A stretch of DNA of 64,000 nucleotides from an uncultured Bacteroides sp. (GCA_949294185.1 CASFGA010000008.1:1-64000), one strand, 5' to 3'; counted from the stretch's first letter, positions 35,009 to 44,360 are shown. Notes: a model not told the origin generated them from the letters alone. A program made the numbers and translations.

Positions 35009-36415
35009 TTATCGGATGTGCAGACTCGTTTCTATTTCTTCAATCTCCGCTTTGAATGTCTTGTCCACTTCCACCTGGTCTTTTACAATCTTGCAGGCAT
35101 GGAGCACTGTCGCGTGATCTTTGTTGCCTATCACCTGCCCAATCTTTGAAGAAGATGTGTCTGTATGCTTTTTAGCCAGATACATGGCTACCTGACGCAC
35201 CTGAACGACTTCCCGTTTGCGGGTTTTGGAATGGATGGCCGTGGTGTCTACCTTGAAGTGTTCGCATACTTTCTCTATAATGTCATTGATACCTATAGGC
35301 TTGGATTCGGCGCAGCGTATGGCTTTGTGCACAATGCGTTGGGCTAAATCCAGATCGACTTCCCGTTTGAACAGGATGGACTGAGCTAAAAGTGAGTTGA
35401 CGATACCTTCAAGCTCGCGCACACTTTCATTTACATTTTCTGCAATATAATCAATGACAGCATTCGGTATGGAAAGTCCGTCGCGACGGATTTTGCTCCG
35501 CAGGATATTCTTGCGTAATTCCACATCAGGCTTTTCCAGTTCGGCTACCAATCCCCATTTGAATCGTGTCAGCAGTCTGTCTTCCATGCCTTGCAGCATG
35601 ACAGGAGCGCGGTCTGATGTCAAGATAAGTTGTTTCCCGTTCTGATGCAGGTGGTTGAATATATGGAAGAACGTGTTTTGCGTCTTTGTCACCCCTGCAA
35701 ACTCCTGTATGTCATCAATGATCAATACATCAATGGTCTGGTAAAAACTGATGAAGTCATTGAAATGATTCGTTCTTACAGAGTCTGTGTACTGCACTTG
35801 AAATAAATGTGCAGACACATAAAGCACACGTTTTTCAGGATACAGTTCTTTTATTCGCGTACCGATTGCATTGATGAGATGCGTCTTTCCCACGCCGGAT
35901 GGTCCATAAATGAAAAGCGGATTGAATGTACCGGCCGGATTTTGCGCTACGGTTTCTGCTACTGTCCTTGAGAATTCATTGCTGCTGCCTTTAATAAAAG
36001 TTTCAAAGTTGTAATTAGGATTGAGATGCGGGTCTAATTCTTGTACCGGCGGCGTTATTAATCCGGGAGCTTTATTGGCATTGTGAATACTTTTGGGCTC
36101 GGGTAACGCCGATGAGCGTCCTGCCCCTTTCATATCCACAGTGATGTGGTTGGTTTTATCTGTCAGAATGGAATACATCAATTCTGTACCGTCTCCGATT
36201 TCTTTGTAAATGGCGGCTTGCAACAGGCTTACATATTTTTCTTCCAGATATTCATAGAAAAAAGGGCTTGGTACACCTATAGTCAATGCGTTCTCCTCGT
36301 ATTTCAAGGGGACAATAGGCTCAAACCATGTTCTAAAAGCCGTCGGACTGACATTGTCTTTTATGAATGACAGACAATGCTGCCACAGCGCAACGACTTG
36401 TTTGTTCTCAATCAT
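35009..36415 (-). CDS. dnaA: Chromosomal replication initiator DnaA
   Basis: DnaA binds origin boxes and opens DNA. The 468-residue protein has all four domains: the helicase-loading N-terminus ([24 protein letters not shown]), a linker, the AAA+ domain with Walker A GPSGVGKT (Lys177) and Walker [15 protein letters not shown], and the C-terminal domain IV ([38 protein letters not shown]) that reads the DnaA box. It is preceded by 640 bases of AT-rich non-coding DNA and followed by a DnaA box at 34879. Confidence 0.97.
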   Translation of the reverse strand: MIENKQVVALWQHCLSFIKDNVSPTAFRTWFEPIVPLKYEENALTIGVPSPFFYEYLEEKYVSLLQAAIYKEIGDGTELMYSILTDKTNHITVDMKGAGRSSALPEPKSIHNANKAPGLITPPVQELDPHLNPNYNFETFIKGSSNEFSRTVAETVAQNPAGTFNPLFIYGPSGVGKTHLINAIGTRIKELYPEKRVLYVSAHLFQVQYTDSVRTNHFNDFISFYQTIDVLIIDDIQEFAGVTKTQNTFFHIFNHLHQNGKQLILTSDRAPVMLQGMEDRLLTRFKWGLVAELEKPDVELRKNILRSKIRRDGLSIPNAVIDYIAENVNESVRELEGIVNSLLAQSILFKREVDLDLAQRIVHKAIRCAESKPIGINDIIEKVCEHFKVDTTAIHSKTRKREVVQVRQVAMYLAKKHTDTSSSKIGQVIGNKDHATVLHACKIVKDQVEVDKTFKAEIEEIETSLHIR

Positions 36416-37054
36416 TACGTGCGTTGTTATTAATAAAGCGAAACTTCTACTCGTGCAAATTTCGTAATGAATTTCAATAAAAACAAGTGTGATTTTTCTT
36501 TGATATTTAATCTTTTGTATAAGGATTTGATTGTTAGCTTCTTATTGTAAAGCCATTCTTTTCTTGTTTTTTGTTCTTGTTGTTAAATTGCAAATGCTTG
36601 TTCTTCAAAATATTATAATTGTATTTTATGCTTTTGCAAATAGCGTAGTCTCGTTTTTATATTTCTTATAATCAGTGTTATAAACAGTGTAGTGACGGCC
36701 GATCCGAACTTGTTGCTATTTAGATAAAATCTATATAGCATAGGCTATGTCCTTAAAGATTCGTTGAAAGCCGAAAAATTAATAAGGTTTTATTGTAGCT
36801 TTATTTCATCTTTATTGTGTTGTGAAAGGACTTCTTCTTGTGAATTCAGCTGTTGCCATTCATGGTGAAATGCAATATGCTGTCTTTATAATGCCTGACT
36901 TTCCTTTTTTATGTTGAACGATGCACAAATCATTGGAGAATGCAAAGTTTCAGAGTCATTTCCACTGTCATAAAGCACAGGATGATACAATCAGTGTTGT
37001 AAAATCCTGTACTGTTATAGCGGTTTCCTTAGGATTGTTATAGACTTTCCTTTT
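36416..37054. other. AT-rich region upstream of dnaA, candidate control or origin region
   Basis: This 640-base stretch has no supportable gene. It is clearly AT-rich and holds several hairpins: CTAT-t-TAGAT-aaa-ATCTA-t-ATAG at 36716-36738, and ACAGGAT/ATCCTGT with inner TACAA/TTGTA at 36977-37010. The sequence ATCAGTGTTRTAA occurs twice, near 36671 and 36990. No consensus DnaA box was found inside. It must include the dnaA promoter, though no clear -7 box was seen. An origin role is a guess from position and composition. Confidence 0.35.
36977..37010 (-). terminator. Hairpin after the MCE gene, possible terminator
   Basis: ACAGGAT pairs with ATCCTGT and TACAA with TTGTA across a small symmetric internal loop. 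It lies 45 bases past the MCE stop on its strand. Only a weak GCTTTA follows. Confidence 0.4.
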
Positions 37055-37942
37055 TTATTTGTCTTTTTTGCCGAAAAGAGAGAAATGAACATAACGTTTA
37101 GGATGTTCCTGTAAATCTTTTAACAAGCTTGCAGCATTGGCTGATGTTGCATTCAAGTTTTTGTAAAGAGAGGAATCGTTCATTAGTAATCCCAATGTGT
37201 TGTCTTTCCGGTTAAGTTTGGCGGTCAATAATTGTACATTCTGTAAAGTTGAGTCTATTTTTATGAATGTTGATGCGTAGTCGATGTCTTTTAAACTGTT
37301 GCTGATTGTTTCCAGATTCTCGGTAATCTGGACGGCATTGCTTGTCAACGAAGGAATGTCTTCATTCATCAGTCGGTTGAGTTGTTTGCTTGCGGCATCG
37401 AGTGACGCAGTGAGTCGTTCGGCATTATGCAAAGTGTTGGTCAGAGCAGGATCGGAGAGAAGGCGGTTGAGAGATCCCATAATGGAATCAAGCTTCGGCA
37501 GCATTTGTTGTATTTGCGGCAGCAAATCTTTCTCTGCTGCTCCCAGTATACCATTGTTGGCTACCCCCGTTAGAGTGTCTCCAGGCATATAAAAGTTGGG
37601 GGATGTGTAGTCAAGCAACAGGTTCATCTTGACGGTTCCCAACATTTCTGTTACCAGTTCGGCTTTGCTTCCTGAAGGGATGCGCATGTTCTGGTCGATT
37701 TCCATTCCTACCACCACATGGCCAGGCTTGTTATAGTTGTATTGGATGTCGCGTACAATACCAATTTTAAAGCCGTTGGCGAATACTGGGCTTGACTGAG
37801 CCAGACCGTTGATGTTGGTAAACTCTACGTAATAATAGCTTTCAGGCTTGAACATGTTGATTCCTTTCAGGTAATTGATGCCGAAAAAAAGAATCACTAA
37901 CGATGCGATTCCCGTCAAACCTATCTTTACTTCTTTTCTCAT
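37055..37942 (-). CDS. MCE/MlaD-family protein
   Basis: A 295-residue protein with one N-terminal transmembrane helix (GLTGIASLVILFFGINYL) and an MCE domain (YYVEFTNINGLAQSSPVFANGFKIGIVRDI, residues about 38-70). The C-terminal part is helical and coiled-coil-like. By family it would be the periplasmic substrate-binding part of a phospholipid or lipid transport system across the envelope. The matching ABC permease and ATPase are not next to it here. It follows the amidase gene after 11 bases. Confidence 0.88.
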   Translation of the reverse strand: MRKEVKIGLTGIASLVILFFGINYLKGINMFKPESYYYVEFTNINGLAQSSPVFANGFKIGIVRDIQYNYNKPGHVVVGMEIDQNMRIPSGSKAELVTEMLGTVKMNLLLDYTSPNFYMPGDTLTGVANNGILGAAEKDLLPQIQQMLPKLDSIMGSLNRLLSDPALTNTLHNAERLTASLDAASKQLNRLMNEDIPSLTSNAVQITENLETISNSLKDIDYASTFIKIDSTLQNVQLLTAKLNRKDNTLGLLMNDSSLYKNLNATSANAASLLKDLQEHPKRYVHFSLFGKKDK

Positions 37943-37953
37943 ATTGCTTATTT

Positions 37954-39090
37954 TTATTTTCTGTTTTGTTTGAACTCTTTTATGGCCTGTTTTATGTCTA
38001 TCTTTTCCCCGTTGCGGAAAGCTATGATGAAGGCGTCCGCAAACTTGTGGTCAACTTTGTCTCGTTTCAGTCGGCGTATCTTGTTGTAATCTGTGTCTTC
38101 TCCATAGGTGTACTTTACCAATCCTTTTTCTCGGTAGTAGCTTACGGGGGACAGACCTTTTAGTTGCTTGTTGCCTTTTGACAAGACTTTGGAAGAGGTA
38201 AGAATTTGTATCTTGAAAACAGGCCGTGACATTGTTTGGATTGGTTTCCCAGTGTCCTGATCGGACTTTACCGACATTTGTTCGTTGGGTTGTATGTTGG
38301 CCGTGCTCTTGAGCCCATCCTGCTTGTAGTTGATGAATGCATTGTAGATGCTTCGTGCCAAAGTACTTGTTCCTTGTTCGGAAAGCAAAAAGCGTTCTTC
38401 GGTCGCATTGGTGATGTAGCCCAGTTCGATAAGTACGCTTGGCATGGAGGTCTCACGAAGAACAAGGAATCCGGCCTGGTGCACTCCCTTGTCCGGTCGC
38501 TTTTCTTTGCGGAACTGTTTTTGGATCATTTGGGCGAAACGGATACTTTGCGCCATATTTTTGTCTTGCAGAAATTCAAAGATAATGTAGCTTTCCGAAG
38601 AATTGGGATTGAATCCTGCATACTGTTGTGTGTAGTCGTCTTCTATGAGGATGACAGAATTTTCCTTTTTGGCGACTTCCAAGTTCTCTTGCGTGCGGTG
38701 AAGCCCCAAAGTATAGGTTTCGGTACCACTTACGCTGCTGTTGCGCGAAGCTATGGAGTTGGTATGAATGGAAATGAACAGGTCTGCCTTGGCATTGTTG
38801 GCTATTTCAGCACGGCGGTGCAGCGGAACAAATATATCTTTTGCGCGCGTATATATTACTCGCGTGTCGGGACAGTTTGCTTCTATCAGTCTGCCTACTT
38901 TCAGGGCGACATTGAGATTGATGTTTTTTTCACGTCCCCGCCGGCCTATGGCTCCGGGGTCATGGCCTCCGTGTCCGGCATCAATCACAACGGTAAAACT
39001 TGTTTTCCTTTCAGCTGCACGGGGATTTGCCGGATGAAACATCATAAGGCATAGCAAGAGAAATAATATGTAGTTTCTGTTTGTCCGCAT
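37954..39090 (-). CDS. N-acetylmuramoyl-L-alanine amidase (Amidase_3)
   Basis: It cleaves the bond between MurNAc and the stem peptide, typically during cell separation. The 378-residue protein has a signal peptide (NYILFLLLCLMMFHPANPRAA). The Amidase_3 domain shows the zinc motifs VIDAGHGGHDPGAIG (near 36) and FISIHTNS (near 110) and the late catalytic Glu in VLIELGYITN (near 215). The last 120 residues are a basic tail with no LysM recognised. It is likely periplasmic and co-transcribed with the MCE gene. Confidence 0.92.
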   Translation of the reverse strand: MRTNRNYILFLLLCLMMFHPANPRAAERKTSFTVVIDAGHGGHDPGAIGRRGREKNINLNVALKVGRLIEANCPDTRVIYTRAKDIFVPLHRRAEIANNAKADLFISIHTNSIASRNSSVSGTETYTLGLHRTQENLEVAKKENSVILIEDDYTQQYAGFNPNSSESYIIFEFLQDKNMAQSIRFAQMIQKQFRKEKRPDKGVHQAGFLVLRETSMPSVLIELGYITNATEERFLLSEQGTSTLARSIYNAFINYKQDGLKSTANIQPNEQMSVKSDQDTGKPIQTMSRPVFKIQILTSSKVLSKGNKQLKGLSPVSYYREKGLVKYTYGEDTDYNKIRRLKRDKVDHKFADAFIIAFRNGEKIDIKQAIKEFKQNRK

Positions 39091-39106
39091 AATATTACAG
39101 TCGGGA

Positions 39107-39114
39107 CAAAGTTA
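39107..39114 (-). promoter_or_regulatory. -7 box of the amidase-MCE operon
   Basis: TAACTTTG on the minus strand, 17-24 bases before the amidase start. No clear -33 box. Confidence 0.4.
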
Positions 39115-39217
39115 ATAGTTTTTTGCGGATAACTGTTTTGGGAAAGACAAGAAATCTTCTTTTCGTAAAGAAAAGCTATAAAAACAGTAAAAACGCCTAT
39201 CATCCGTTTTTTTTCCC

Positions 39218-39225
39218 TATCTTTG
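39218..39225 (+). promoter_or_regulatory. -7 box of folD
   Basis: TATCTTTG. With transcription starting near 39232, the folD start at 39259 fits better than the upstream in-frame ATG at 39232. -33 not clear. Confidence 0.5.
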
Positions 39226-39258
39226 TAGATAATGTTTCAGTTAAAATTAGGAGGATAT

Positions 39259-40140
39259 ATGGTATTGATTGATGGAAAGGCCGTTTCGGAGCAGGTGAAG
39301 CGGGAGATAGCGGCCGAGGTTGCCGATATCGTAGCGAAAGGCGGAAAGCGTCCGCATTTGGCGGCAATCCTTGTCGGACATGACGGGGGGAGTGAAACTT
39401 ATGTGGCGGCTAAGGTGAAAGCATGTGAAGTATGCGGGTTCAAGTCGACTTTGATTCGGTATGAGTCGGATGTTACGGAGGCAGAACTGTTGGCAAGAGT
39501 GCGCGAACTGAATGAAGATCCGGATATTGACGGATTTATAGTGCAGCTTCCCTTGCCTGAGCATATATCCGAACAGAAAGTAATTGAGGAGATAGATTAC
39601 CGGAAGGATGTGGACGGATTTCATCCGATTAATGTGGGACGGATGTCTATTGGCTTGCCTTGCTACGTTTCGGCTACACCAAGCGGCATATTGGAATTGC
39701 TGAAGCGTTATGAGATAGAGACGCAGGGAAAGAAATGTGTCATTCTGGGGCGTAGCAACATCGTAGGAAAGCCTATGGCTGCTCTGATGATGCAAAAGGC
39801 TTATCCGGGTGATGCGACGGTAACGGTATGTCACAGCCGGAGCCGTGATCTGGTCAAAGAGTGCCGTGAGGCTGATATTTTGATTGCAGCCATGGGGCAG
39901 CCTAACTTTGTAAAGGCGGATATGGTGAAGGAAGGTGCTGTCGTAATCGATGTCGGGACTACCCGTGTGCCGGATGCATCGAAGAAGTCTGGCTTTAAGC
40001 TTACGGGCGATGTGAAGTTTGATGAGGTTGCTCCGAAATGTTCATTTATTACACCTGTGCCGGGAGGCGTGGGGCCGATGACGATTGTATCTTTAATGAA
40101 AAATACATTGCTTGCCGGGAAAAAGGCTATATATAAATAA
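39259..40140 (+). CDS. folD: Methylenetetrahydrofolate dehydrogenase/cyclohydrolase
   Basis: FolD interconverts 5,10-methylene-, methenyl- and 10-formyl-tetrahydrofolate with NADP. Using the ATG at 39259 gives 293 residues starting [14 protein letters not shown]. This ATG has a good GGAGG site eight bases upstream, unusual for this group, and the earlier ATG at 39232 would coincide with the transcription start. The [10 protein letters not shown] segment carries the catalytic Lys. QLPLPEHI and [12 protein letters not shown] follow, and the NADP domain shows [17 protein letters not shown] and the closing [11 protein letters not shown]. Confidence 0.95.
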   Translation: MVLIDGKAVSEQVKREIAAEVADIVAKGGKRPHLAAILVGHDGGSETYVAAKVKACEVCGFKSTLIRYESDVTEAELLARVRELNEDPDIDGFIVQLPLPEHISEQKVIEEIDYRKDVDGFHPINVGRMSIGLPCYVSATPSGILELLKRYEIETQGKKCVILGRSNIVGKPMAALMMQKAYPGDATVTVCHSRSRDLVKECREADILIAAMGQPNFVKADMVKEGAVVIDVGTTRVPDASKKSGFKLTGDVKFDEVAPKCSFITPVPGGVGPMTIVSLMKNTLLAGKKAIYK

Positions 40141-40188
40141 TGTGGGGGCAGAAGGCAGGGAACTTCCCTGTGCTGTGGATGTCCGGAA

Positions 40189-40251
40189 GTTTCATACAGA
40201 TGAAACCGTAATTCCACCTATATGGAATCTTGATTCCATATAGGTGGAATT
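40189..40251. repeat. Compound palindromic element downstream of folD
   Basis: GTTTCAT-acag-ATGAAAC (40189-40206) is followed at once by a perfect 20-bp inverted repeat (40210-40229 and 40232-40251, loop tt). Each arm of the large repeat is itself a hairpin: ATTCCA-cctata-TGGAAT and ATTCCA-tatagg-TGGAAT, with loops that are reverse complements. The design matches 19863-19900. Position is 50-110 bases after folD; no T-run follows. The remaining gap up to 40400 holds nothing else recognised. Confidence 0.75.
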
Positions 40252-40380
40252 CATGTATGAGGGTGGTTCTTTGCCCGCTTTCTTTGTCTGTAAGGATAAA
40301 GAGGCGTGGCTGAAGTTTGTTCGTATGCTGCAGTGTCGGGTGTTTGACATGAGAAGGGTATGAAAAATCTGCTTGAAAAA

Positions 40381-40411
40381 TTTGCATATTCGGAAGAAAT
40401 GCCTACCTTTG
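40381..40411 (+). promoter_or_regulatory. Promoter of the tRNA-His pair
   Basis: TTTG (40381-40384), 19 bases, TACCTTTG (40404-40411). It is a full consensus match, 30 bases before the first tRNA. Confidence 0.8.
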
Positions 40412-40440
40412 CACTCGCTTTTGATAAAGTTGACTGACAC

Positions 40441-40515
40441 GGTGACTATAGTTCAGTTGGTTAGAGCGTCAGATTGTGGTTCTGAATGTCGTGGGTTCGA
40501 GTCCCACTAGTCACC
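40441..40515 (+). tRNA. tRNA-His (anticodon GUG), copy 1
   Basis: Cloverleaf with acceptor GTGACTA/TAGTCAC, anticodon stem TCAGA/TCTGA with loop TTGTGGT (anticodon GTG), and T arm GTGGG-TTCGAGT-CCCAC. The encoded G at -1 faces C73, the histidine identity pair. CCA is not encoded. Confidence 0.95.
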
Positions 40516-40567
40516 CCTTGGCGGGATAACTTTTTTAAGAGCGGTATTTGTGCAAATTGACTGATAT

Positions 40568-40642
40568 GGTGACTATAGTTCAGTTGGTTAGAGCGTCAGA
40601 TTGTGGTTCTGAATGTCGTGGGTTCGAGTCCCACTAGTCACC
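40568..40642 (+). tRNA. tRNA-His (anticodon GUG), copy 2
   Basis: Identical over the tRNA to copy 1, in a tandem unit of 127 bases that also repeats the upstream ttgactga. Both genes share one promoter and the terminator at 40656-40687. Confidence 0.95.
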
Positions 40643-40655
40643 CGTTGAAGTAATG

Positions 40656-40687
40656 AAAGTCCTGCAATAATTATTGCAGGACTTTTT
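40656..40687 (+). terminator. Terminator of the tRNA-His pair
   Basis: AAAGTCCTGCAATAA pairs perfectly with TTATTGCAGGACTTT, ending in the T-run. It overlaps the -33 element of the next promoter. Confidence 0.85.
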
Positions 40688-40718
40688 TGTTTTCTTTAAA
40701 AAGAATTTGCTATCTTTG
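40686..40718 (+). promoter_or_regulatory. Promoter of the gene at 40736
   Basis: TTTG (40686-40689), 21 bases, TATCTTTG (40711-40718), 18 bases before the start codon. The TTTG falls in the T-run of the tRNA terminator. Confidence 0.65.
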
Positions 40719-40735
40719 TACCAAATACTAAAGCC

Positions 40736-41881
40736 ATGAGATTACGCACGGTAGCCAAGTTGAGTATTGTTGTTTCCGTTATCCTGTTTTGTATCGGGAT
40801 AGGGCTTTATGGCTTTGCTCAGCTAAGTATGGTGGACAAGGGTCGGGAAGCCGATATCTTGTCTTACGTGCCAAATGATTGTTCCGGTATCTTCGAGACA
40901 GACAATCTGGACTTTTTCATGAATGAATTCCTTCAAGCCGCTTATGCCGGACAGATGGAGTCGCTGCGCCGTGCCGGCATCGCCGACGCTATCTTCAGCG
41001 ATCTGACCCGTTATGCCTTTCGGAGTGCACATGGATTAAGCGGACAAATGAATCATATACTTATAAGTTTCCATTCTCCATGTACACCGCAAGATGTTGT
41101 GGTCTATTTCCGGATGGGAAAAGGAGGGAAAAACAAGGTGGTGGATGCTATCTGCCGGAAATTTGGAGTGAAGTATGAGCCTAAAGAGGAAACGTACCGT
41201 GGTGAGAAGATAGAGGTATATCCGATAGATGCCGCGAGTTTCGTAGCCGTATATGAGGGGAACGGATTTTTAGCGGTAAGTTATCAGAAGCGTTTGATTG
41301 AGGCTGTAATTGATGCTCATAAGGATGAAACTTCACTTCGGCAGGATGCTGTCTTCATGTCGGCCTATCGGGAAAAGTCAGTAAACTTTATGACGCTGTA
41401 CGGACATTCGGCTTCGCTGCCATTGCTTGCGGCGGATAAAAAAGATGTGCAGGAGTGTTGGAGTGTGTTTGACATTCATGTAAACAGCGATGTGTTTTAT
41501 CTGAGTGGCGGAATGCATGAGCCGGATTCTTGCAAACAGATTTCAGCTGCCCGTTTGCGTAACAGCAAGATGGAGGTATGTCAGGACAGTCTGCTTGTTT
41601 TGTCAGGCACAGACAAGATTTCTCCTTTTATTTCAGAAGTGATAGCACAGCCTTCTCATAGTCTGTTTGAGGAATGTATCTCTAATTTGTCGCTTGACGC
41701 TTCCTATATTATGGTGGTGGATATGGACAAAGTGATGCGTTCGCCCGGATGCTTCAGCGATTATCTTCCGGCCTTTATCCTTGCTCATCCCGACATGTTC
41801 CGTTCTTTCATTCTTTCAGTGCAGGTTACCGAAGTGGATGGAAGGCTGTCGCACATTTTTGTATTCACCTATAAGGAATGA
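40736..41881 (+). CDS. Membrane-anchored protein of unknown function
   Basis: The 381-residue protein has one N-terminal hydrophobic segment (LSIVVSVILFCIGIGLYGFAQL) and a long soluble part rich in alternating beta and helical stretches (ADILSYVPNDCSGIFETDNLDFFMNEFL early; LDASYIMVVDMDKVMR late). It resembles uncharacterised Bacteroidetes proteins that may be related to DUF3352, but I cannot confirm this. The soluble part probably faces the periplasm. It is a single gene between the tRNA-His pair and a convergent MFS gene. No catalytic motif recognised. Confidence 0.6.
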   Translation: MRLRTVAKLSIVVSVILFCIGIGLYGFAQLSMVDKGREADILSYVPNDCSGIFETDNLDFFMNEFLQAAYAGQMESLRRAGIADAIFSDLTRYAFRSAHGLSGQMNHILISFHSPCTPQDVVVYFRMGKGGKNKVVDAICRKFGVKYEPKEETYRGEKIEVYPIDAASFVAVYEGNGFLAVSYQKRLIEAVIDAHKDETSLRQDAVFMSAYREKSVNFMTLYGHSASLPLLAADKKDVQECWSVFDIHVNSDVFYLSGGMHEPDSCKQISAARLRNSKMEVCQDSLLVLSGTDKISPFISEVIAQPSHSLFEECISNLSLDASYIMVVDMDKVMRSPGCFSDYLPAFILAHPDMFRSFILSVQVTEVDGRLSHIFVFTYKE

Positions 41882-41904
41882 ATCTTCTTATGAAATAAAG
41901 ATTC
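41880..41904. other. Small hairpin between convergent genes
   Basis: GAATCTT (41880-41886) pairs with AAGATTC (41898-41904) around an 11-base loop containing TTATGAAAT. It starts on the last codon of the upstream gene. Possibly a weak terminator or a degenerate relative of the palindromes at 19863 and 40189. Confidence 0.35.
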
Positions 41905-41999
41905 CGTCAGGTTCAAATCTTGTTTTTATGCCGGTGGAAAATGTCGGCGGATAGCATGAAATGCATTTGTTCTTTTGTCACATCCTCATTATCCCGTAG

Positions 42000-43199
42000 T
42001 TATCTTAACCGGTTGCTCTGGAAATGGGGGGCGGCTTTCAGGTGAAAATAAATCAGAGATACGATTGTCAATATGGCTCCAAAGCAATAAGCCATGCGGA
42101 ATGATGCTATCTCGGCAATATATCCCCCTGTAAGCATGCCGATTCCTATGCCTACATCCCACGATGTGAGGTAGGTGCTGGTTGCGGTTCCTCTTTGACT
42201 GTTGGGGGCGAGATTGACGAACAGTGTGTTGTAAGCCGGAAACATGGTTCCGAATCCGATGCCTAACAGCAGGGCGATCAGGAAAAAAAGTGCCGTTGTA
42301 AAGTCGTGGCTCCAGTTTACCAACCATCCGCAGGCGGTAAGAGCAAAGTAACAGAAGCAGACAAGGTAGATTCCTGAGAGGATGACTGTGGTAATCATAC
42401 CCTTGTCTACCAGTCTGCCGCTGAAGAGTCGGCTGATAGCCATTCCTACAGCCATGCAAGTAAAGAAGAATCCTGTTTCGGCAGTGATTCTTATCTGATG
42501 GGCGTACATGGCCACATAGTTTGTCGTCATGCCGTATGGGATGGAAAGCAGCAGCAGGCTGAATCCTGCCGGGAGTCCTTTCAGCAGGATAAAGCGGTCG
42601 AGTGATATTGGTTCGCGCTTTACAGGCGGCTTGTAGGGAGTTTTGACCAGACAAGCGCAAAGGAATCCCAGAATGCAAGAACCTAAAGCATAAGTGAATA
42701 TGGTGATGTAAGGCGCGCCGCCGTTATGCAGAAACAGTCCGAACATGGGGCCGATAGACATGGCGATGTTGTTTGCCAGTCCATAATAGCCCAATCCTTC
42801 GCCACGCCGGGAAGAAGGCATGATATCAATGACGATGGTATTTCCTCCTACCGTAACCATGCCGAATGAAACGCCGTGGATGATGCGGAAGATAATGAAC
42901 ATGGCTAAGATTCCCGCTACCATATATCCGGCGAAAATGAGTGTGAAGATAAAGTATGCCAACAGGTAGAGAGGCTTTCGGGCGAAGGCATCAAGCAGAT
43001 AACCTGAGAATGGCCGGATGCATAGCGATGAGATGGTATAGCATGAAAGGACGATGCCTATCGTGGTGTTTGAAGAATGAAAGATTTCAGACAGATAAAA
43101 TGGCAGGACAGGGGTGAGAAGCCAGAATCCAAAATAAAGCAAGAAATTGGCCGCCAAGATGAAGCAGTAGCTCGAAGTGACAAGTCTCTCTTTTCCCAT
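42000..43199 (-). CDS. Major facilitator superfamily transporter
   Basis: A 399-residue, twelve-helix MFS protein. The N-terminal half shows PVLPFYLSEIFHSSNTTIGIVLSCYTISSLCIRPFSGYLLDAFARKPL, with the loop 2-3 motif (GYLLDAFARKPL), and the halves are split by a loop near 195 (KTPYKPPVKREP). This resembles drug or sugar efflux antiporters (AraJ-type), but the substrate is unknown. It follows pheS on the same strand after 93 bases that hold a strong hairpin, so expression may be partly separate. Confidence 0.88.
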   Translation of the reverse strand: MGKERLVTSSYCFILAANFLLYFGFWLLTPVLPFYLSEIFHSSNTTIGIVLSCYTISSLCIRPFSGYLLDAFARKPLYLLAYFIFTLIFAGYMVAGILAMFIIFRIIHGVSFGMVTVGGNTIVIDIMPSSRRGEGLGYYGLANNIAMSIGPMFGLFLHNGGAPYITIFTYALGSCILGFLCACLVKTPYKPPVKREPISLDRFILLKGLPAGFSLLLLSIPYGMTTNYVAMYAHQIRITAETGFFFTCMAVGMAISRLFSGRLVDKGMITTVILSGIYLVCFCYFALTACGWLVNWSHDFTTALFFLIALLLGIGFGTMFPAYNTLFVNLAPNSQRGTATSTYLTSWDVGIGIGMLTGGYIAEIASFRMAYCFGAILTIVSLIYFHLKAAPHFQSNRLR

Positions 43200-43218
43200 G
43201 ACGTAAAGACTTTATAAT

Positions 43219-43283
43219 CGCCACAGATTGCACCGCCGGCCCTGATGAATGCAAAAGAGAACCTGACGGCGGAATCTGTGGCG
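43219..43283 (-). other. Hairpin between pheS and the MFS gene
   Basis: CGCCACAGATT (43219-43229) pairs with AATCTGTGGCG (43273-43283), and CCGCCG (43233-43238) with CGGCGG (43267-43272). No T-run on the minus strand, so it looks like a transcript-stabilising or processing hairpin rather than a terminator. Confidence 0.6.
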
Positions 43284-43292
43284 GAGAAAATA

Positions 43293-44327
43293 TCAGTTTG
43301 CTGATTCAAACTCTTTCAAGAAGCGGGTGTCGTTTTCGGAGAACATACGCAAGTCTTTTACCTTATATTTCAGGTTGGTGATGCGCTCCACCCCCATGCC
43401 GAAAGCATAGCCTGTATAAATTTTGCTGTCTATGCCGCAAGCGTCGAGCACGTTCGGATCCACCATTCCGCACCCTAAAATTTCCACCCAGCCGGTGTAT
43501 TTGCAGAATGCGCATCCTTTTCCTCCGCAGATATCACAGCTGATGTCCATTTCTGCACTTGGCTCCGTAAACGGGAAGTAAGACGGGCGCAGGCGGATTT
43601 TGGTTTCCGGACCGAACATTTCCCGGGCGAACTGCAATAGTACCTGCTTCAAGTCGGTGAATGAAACGTTCTTGTCGATGTACAGACCTTCTATCTGGTG
43701 GAAGAAACAGTGGGCGCGATAGCTGATGGCCTCATTGCGGTAAACTCTTCCCGGACATATAATGCGGATAGGAGGTTGGCTGTTTTCCATTGCACGTACC
43801 TGTACGCTGCTGGTATGGGTACGCAAAATGATGTTTTTGGTCACATCGTCCTGGTTTGCTTCGACAAAGAATGTGTCCTGCATGTCGCGGGCCGGATGAT
43901 CGGCTGCGAAATTGAGTGAGGTGAATACATGCAAGTCGTCTTCCACTTCCGGCCCGTCGGCGATTGTGAAGCCCATCCGTCCGAAAATGTCGATAATTTC
44001 GTTACGTACGATACTTAGCGGATGGCGGGTTCCCAATTCAATCGGGTAGGCAGTGCGCGTCAGGTCGAGTTCCGACATGCCGGTGTCCTGGCTTTCAAAA
44101 GCTTCTTTCAGTGCGGCGATACGTTCTTGCGCACGGTTTTTCAGTTCATTTAGTTTCATGCCCACTTCTTTCTTGTGTTCGGCAGGCACATTACGGAAAT
44201 CAGCCATCAGCTCATTGATGGCGCCTTTCTTACTCAGGTATTTTATGCGCAGAGCTTCCAGTTCTTCTGCGTTGCGGGCAGTGAGTCCTTCTATTTCCTG
44301 AAGCAGCTGTTCTATTTTTGCTAACAT
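43293..44327 (-). CDS. pheS: Phenylalanyl-tRNA synthetase alpha subunit
   Basis: PheS charges tRNA-Phe together with PheT. The 344-residue class II protein has an N-terminal coiled-coil (about 1-85) that binds tRNA. The catalytic core shows GTRHPLSIVRNEI, HTSSVQVRAM, FHQIEGLYIDKNVSF (motif 2 region) and GMGVERI (motif 3, near 320). Most of the PAEMDISCDICGGKGCAFCKYTGWVEI stretch is also typical. pheT is not adjacent in this window; split pheS and pheT loci are usual in this group. Confidence 0.96.
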   Translation of the reverse strand: MLAKIEQLLQEIEGLTARNAEELEALRIKYLSKKGAINELMADFRNVPAEHKKEVGMKLNELKNRAQERIAALKEAFESQDTGMSELDLTRTAYPIELGTRHPLSIVRNEIIDIFGRMGFTIADGPEVEDDLHVFTSLNFAADHPARDMQDTFFVEANQDDVTKNIILRTHTSSVQVRAMENSQPPIRIICPGRVYRNEAISYRAHCFFHQIEGLYIDKNVSFTDLKQVLLQFAREMFGPETKIRLRPSYFPFTEPSAEMDISCDICGGKGCAFCKYTGWVEILGCGMVDPNVLDACGIDSKIYTGYAFGMGVERITNLKYKVKDLRMFSENDTRFLKEFESAN

Positions 44328-44352
44328 ATTTCTTTATTGTTTTTATCGGATG

Positions 44353-44360
44353 CAAAGGTA
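44353..44360 (-). promoter_or_regulatory. -7 box of pheS
   Basis: TACCTTTG on the minus strand, 26-33 bases before pheS. No clear -33. Confidence 0.45.
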
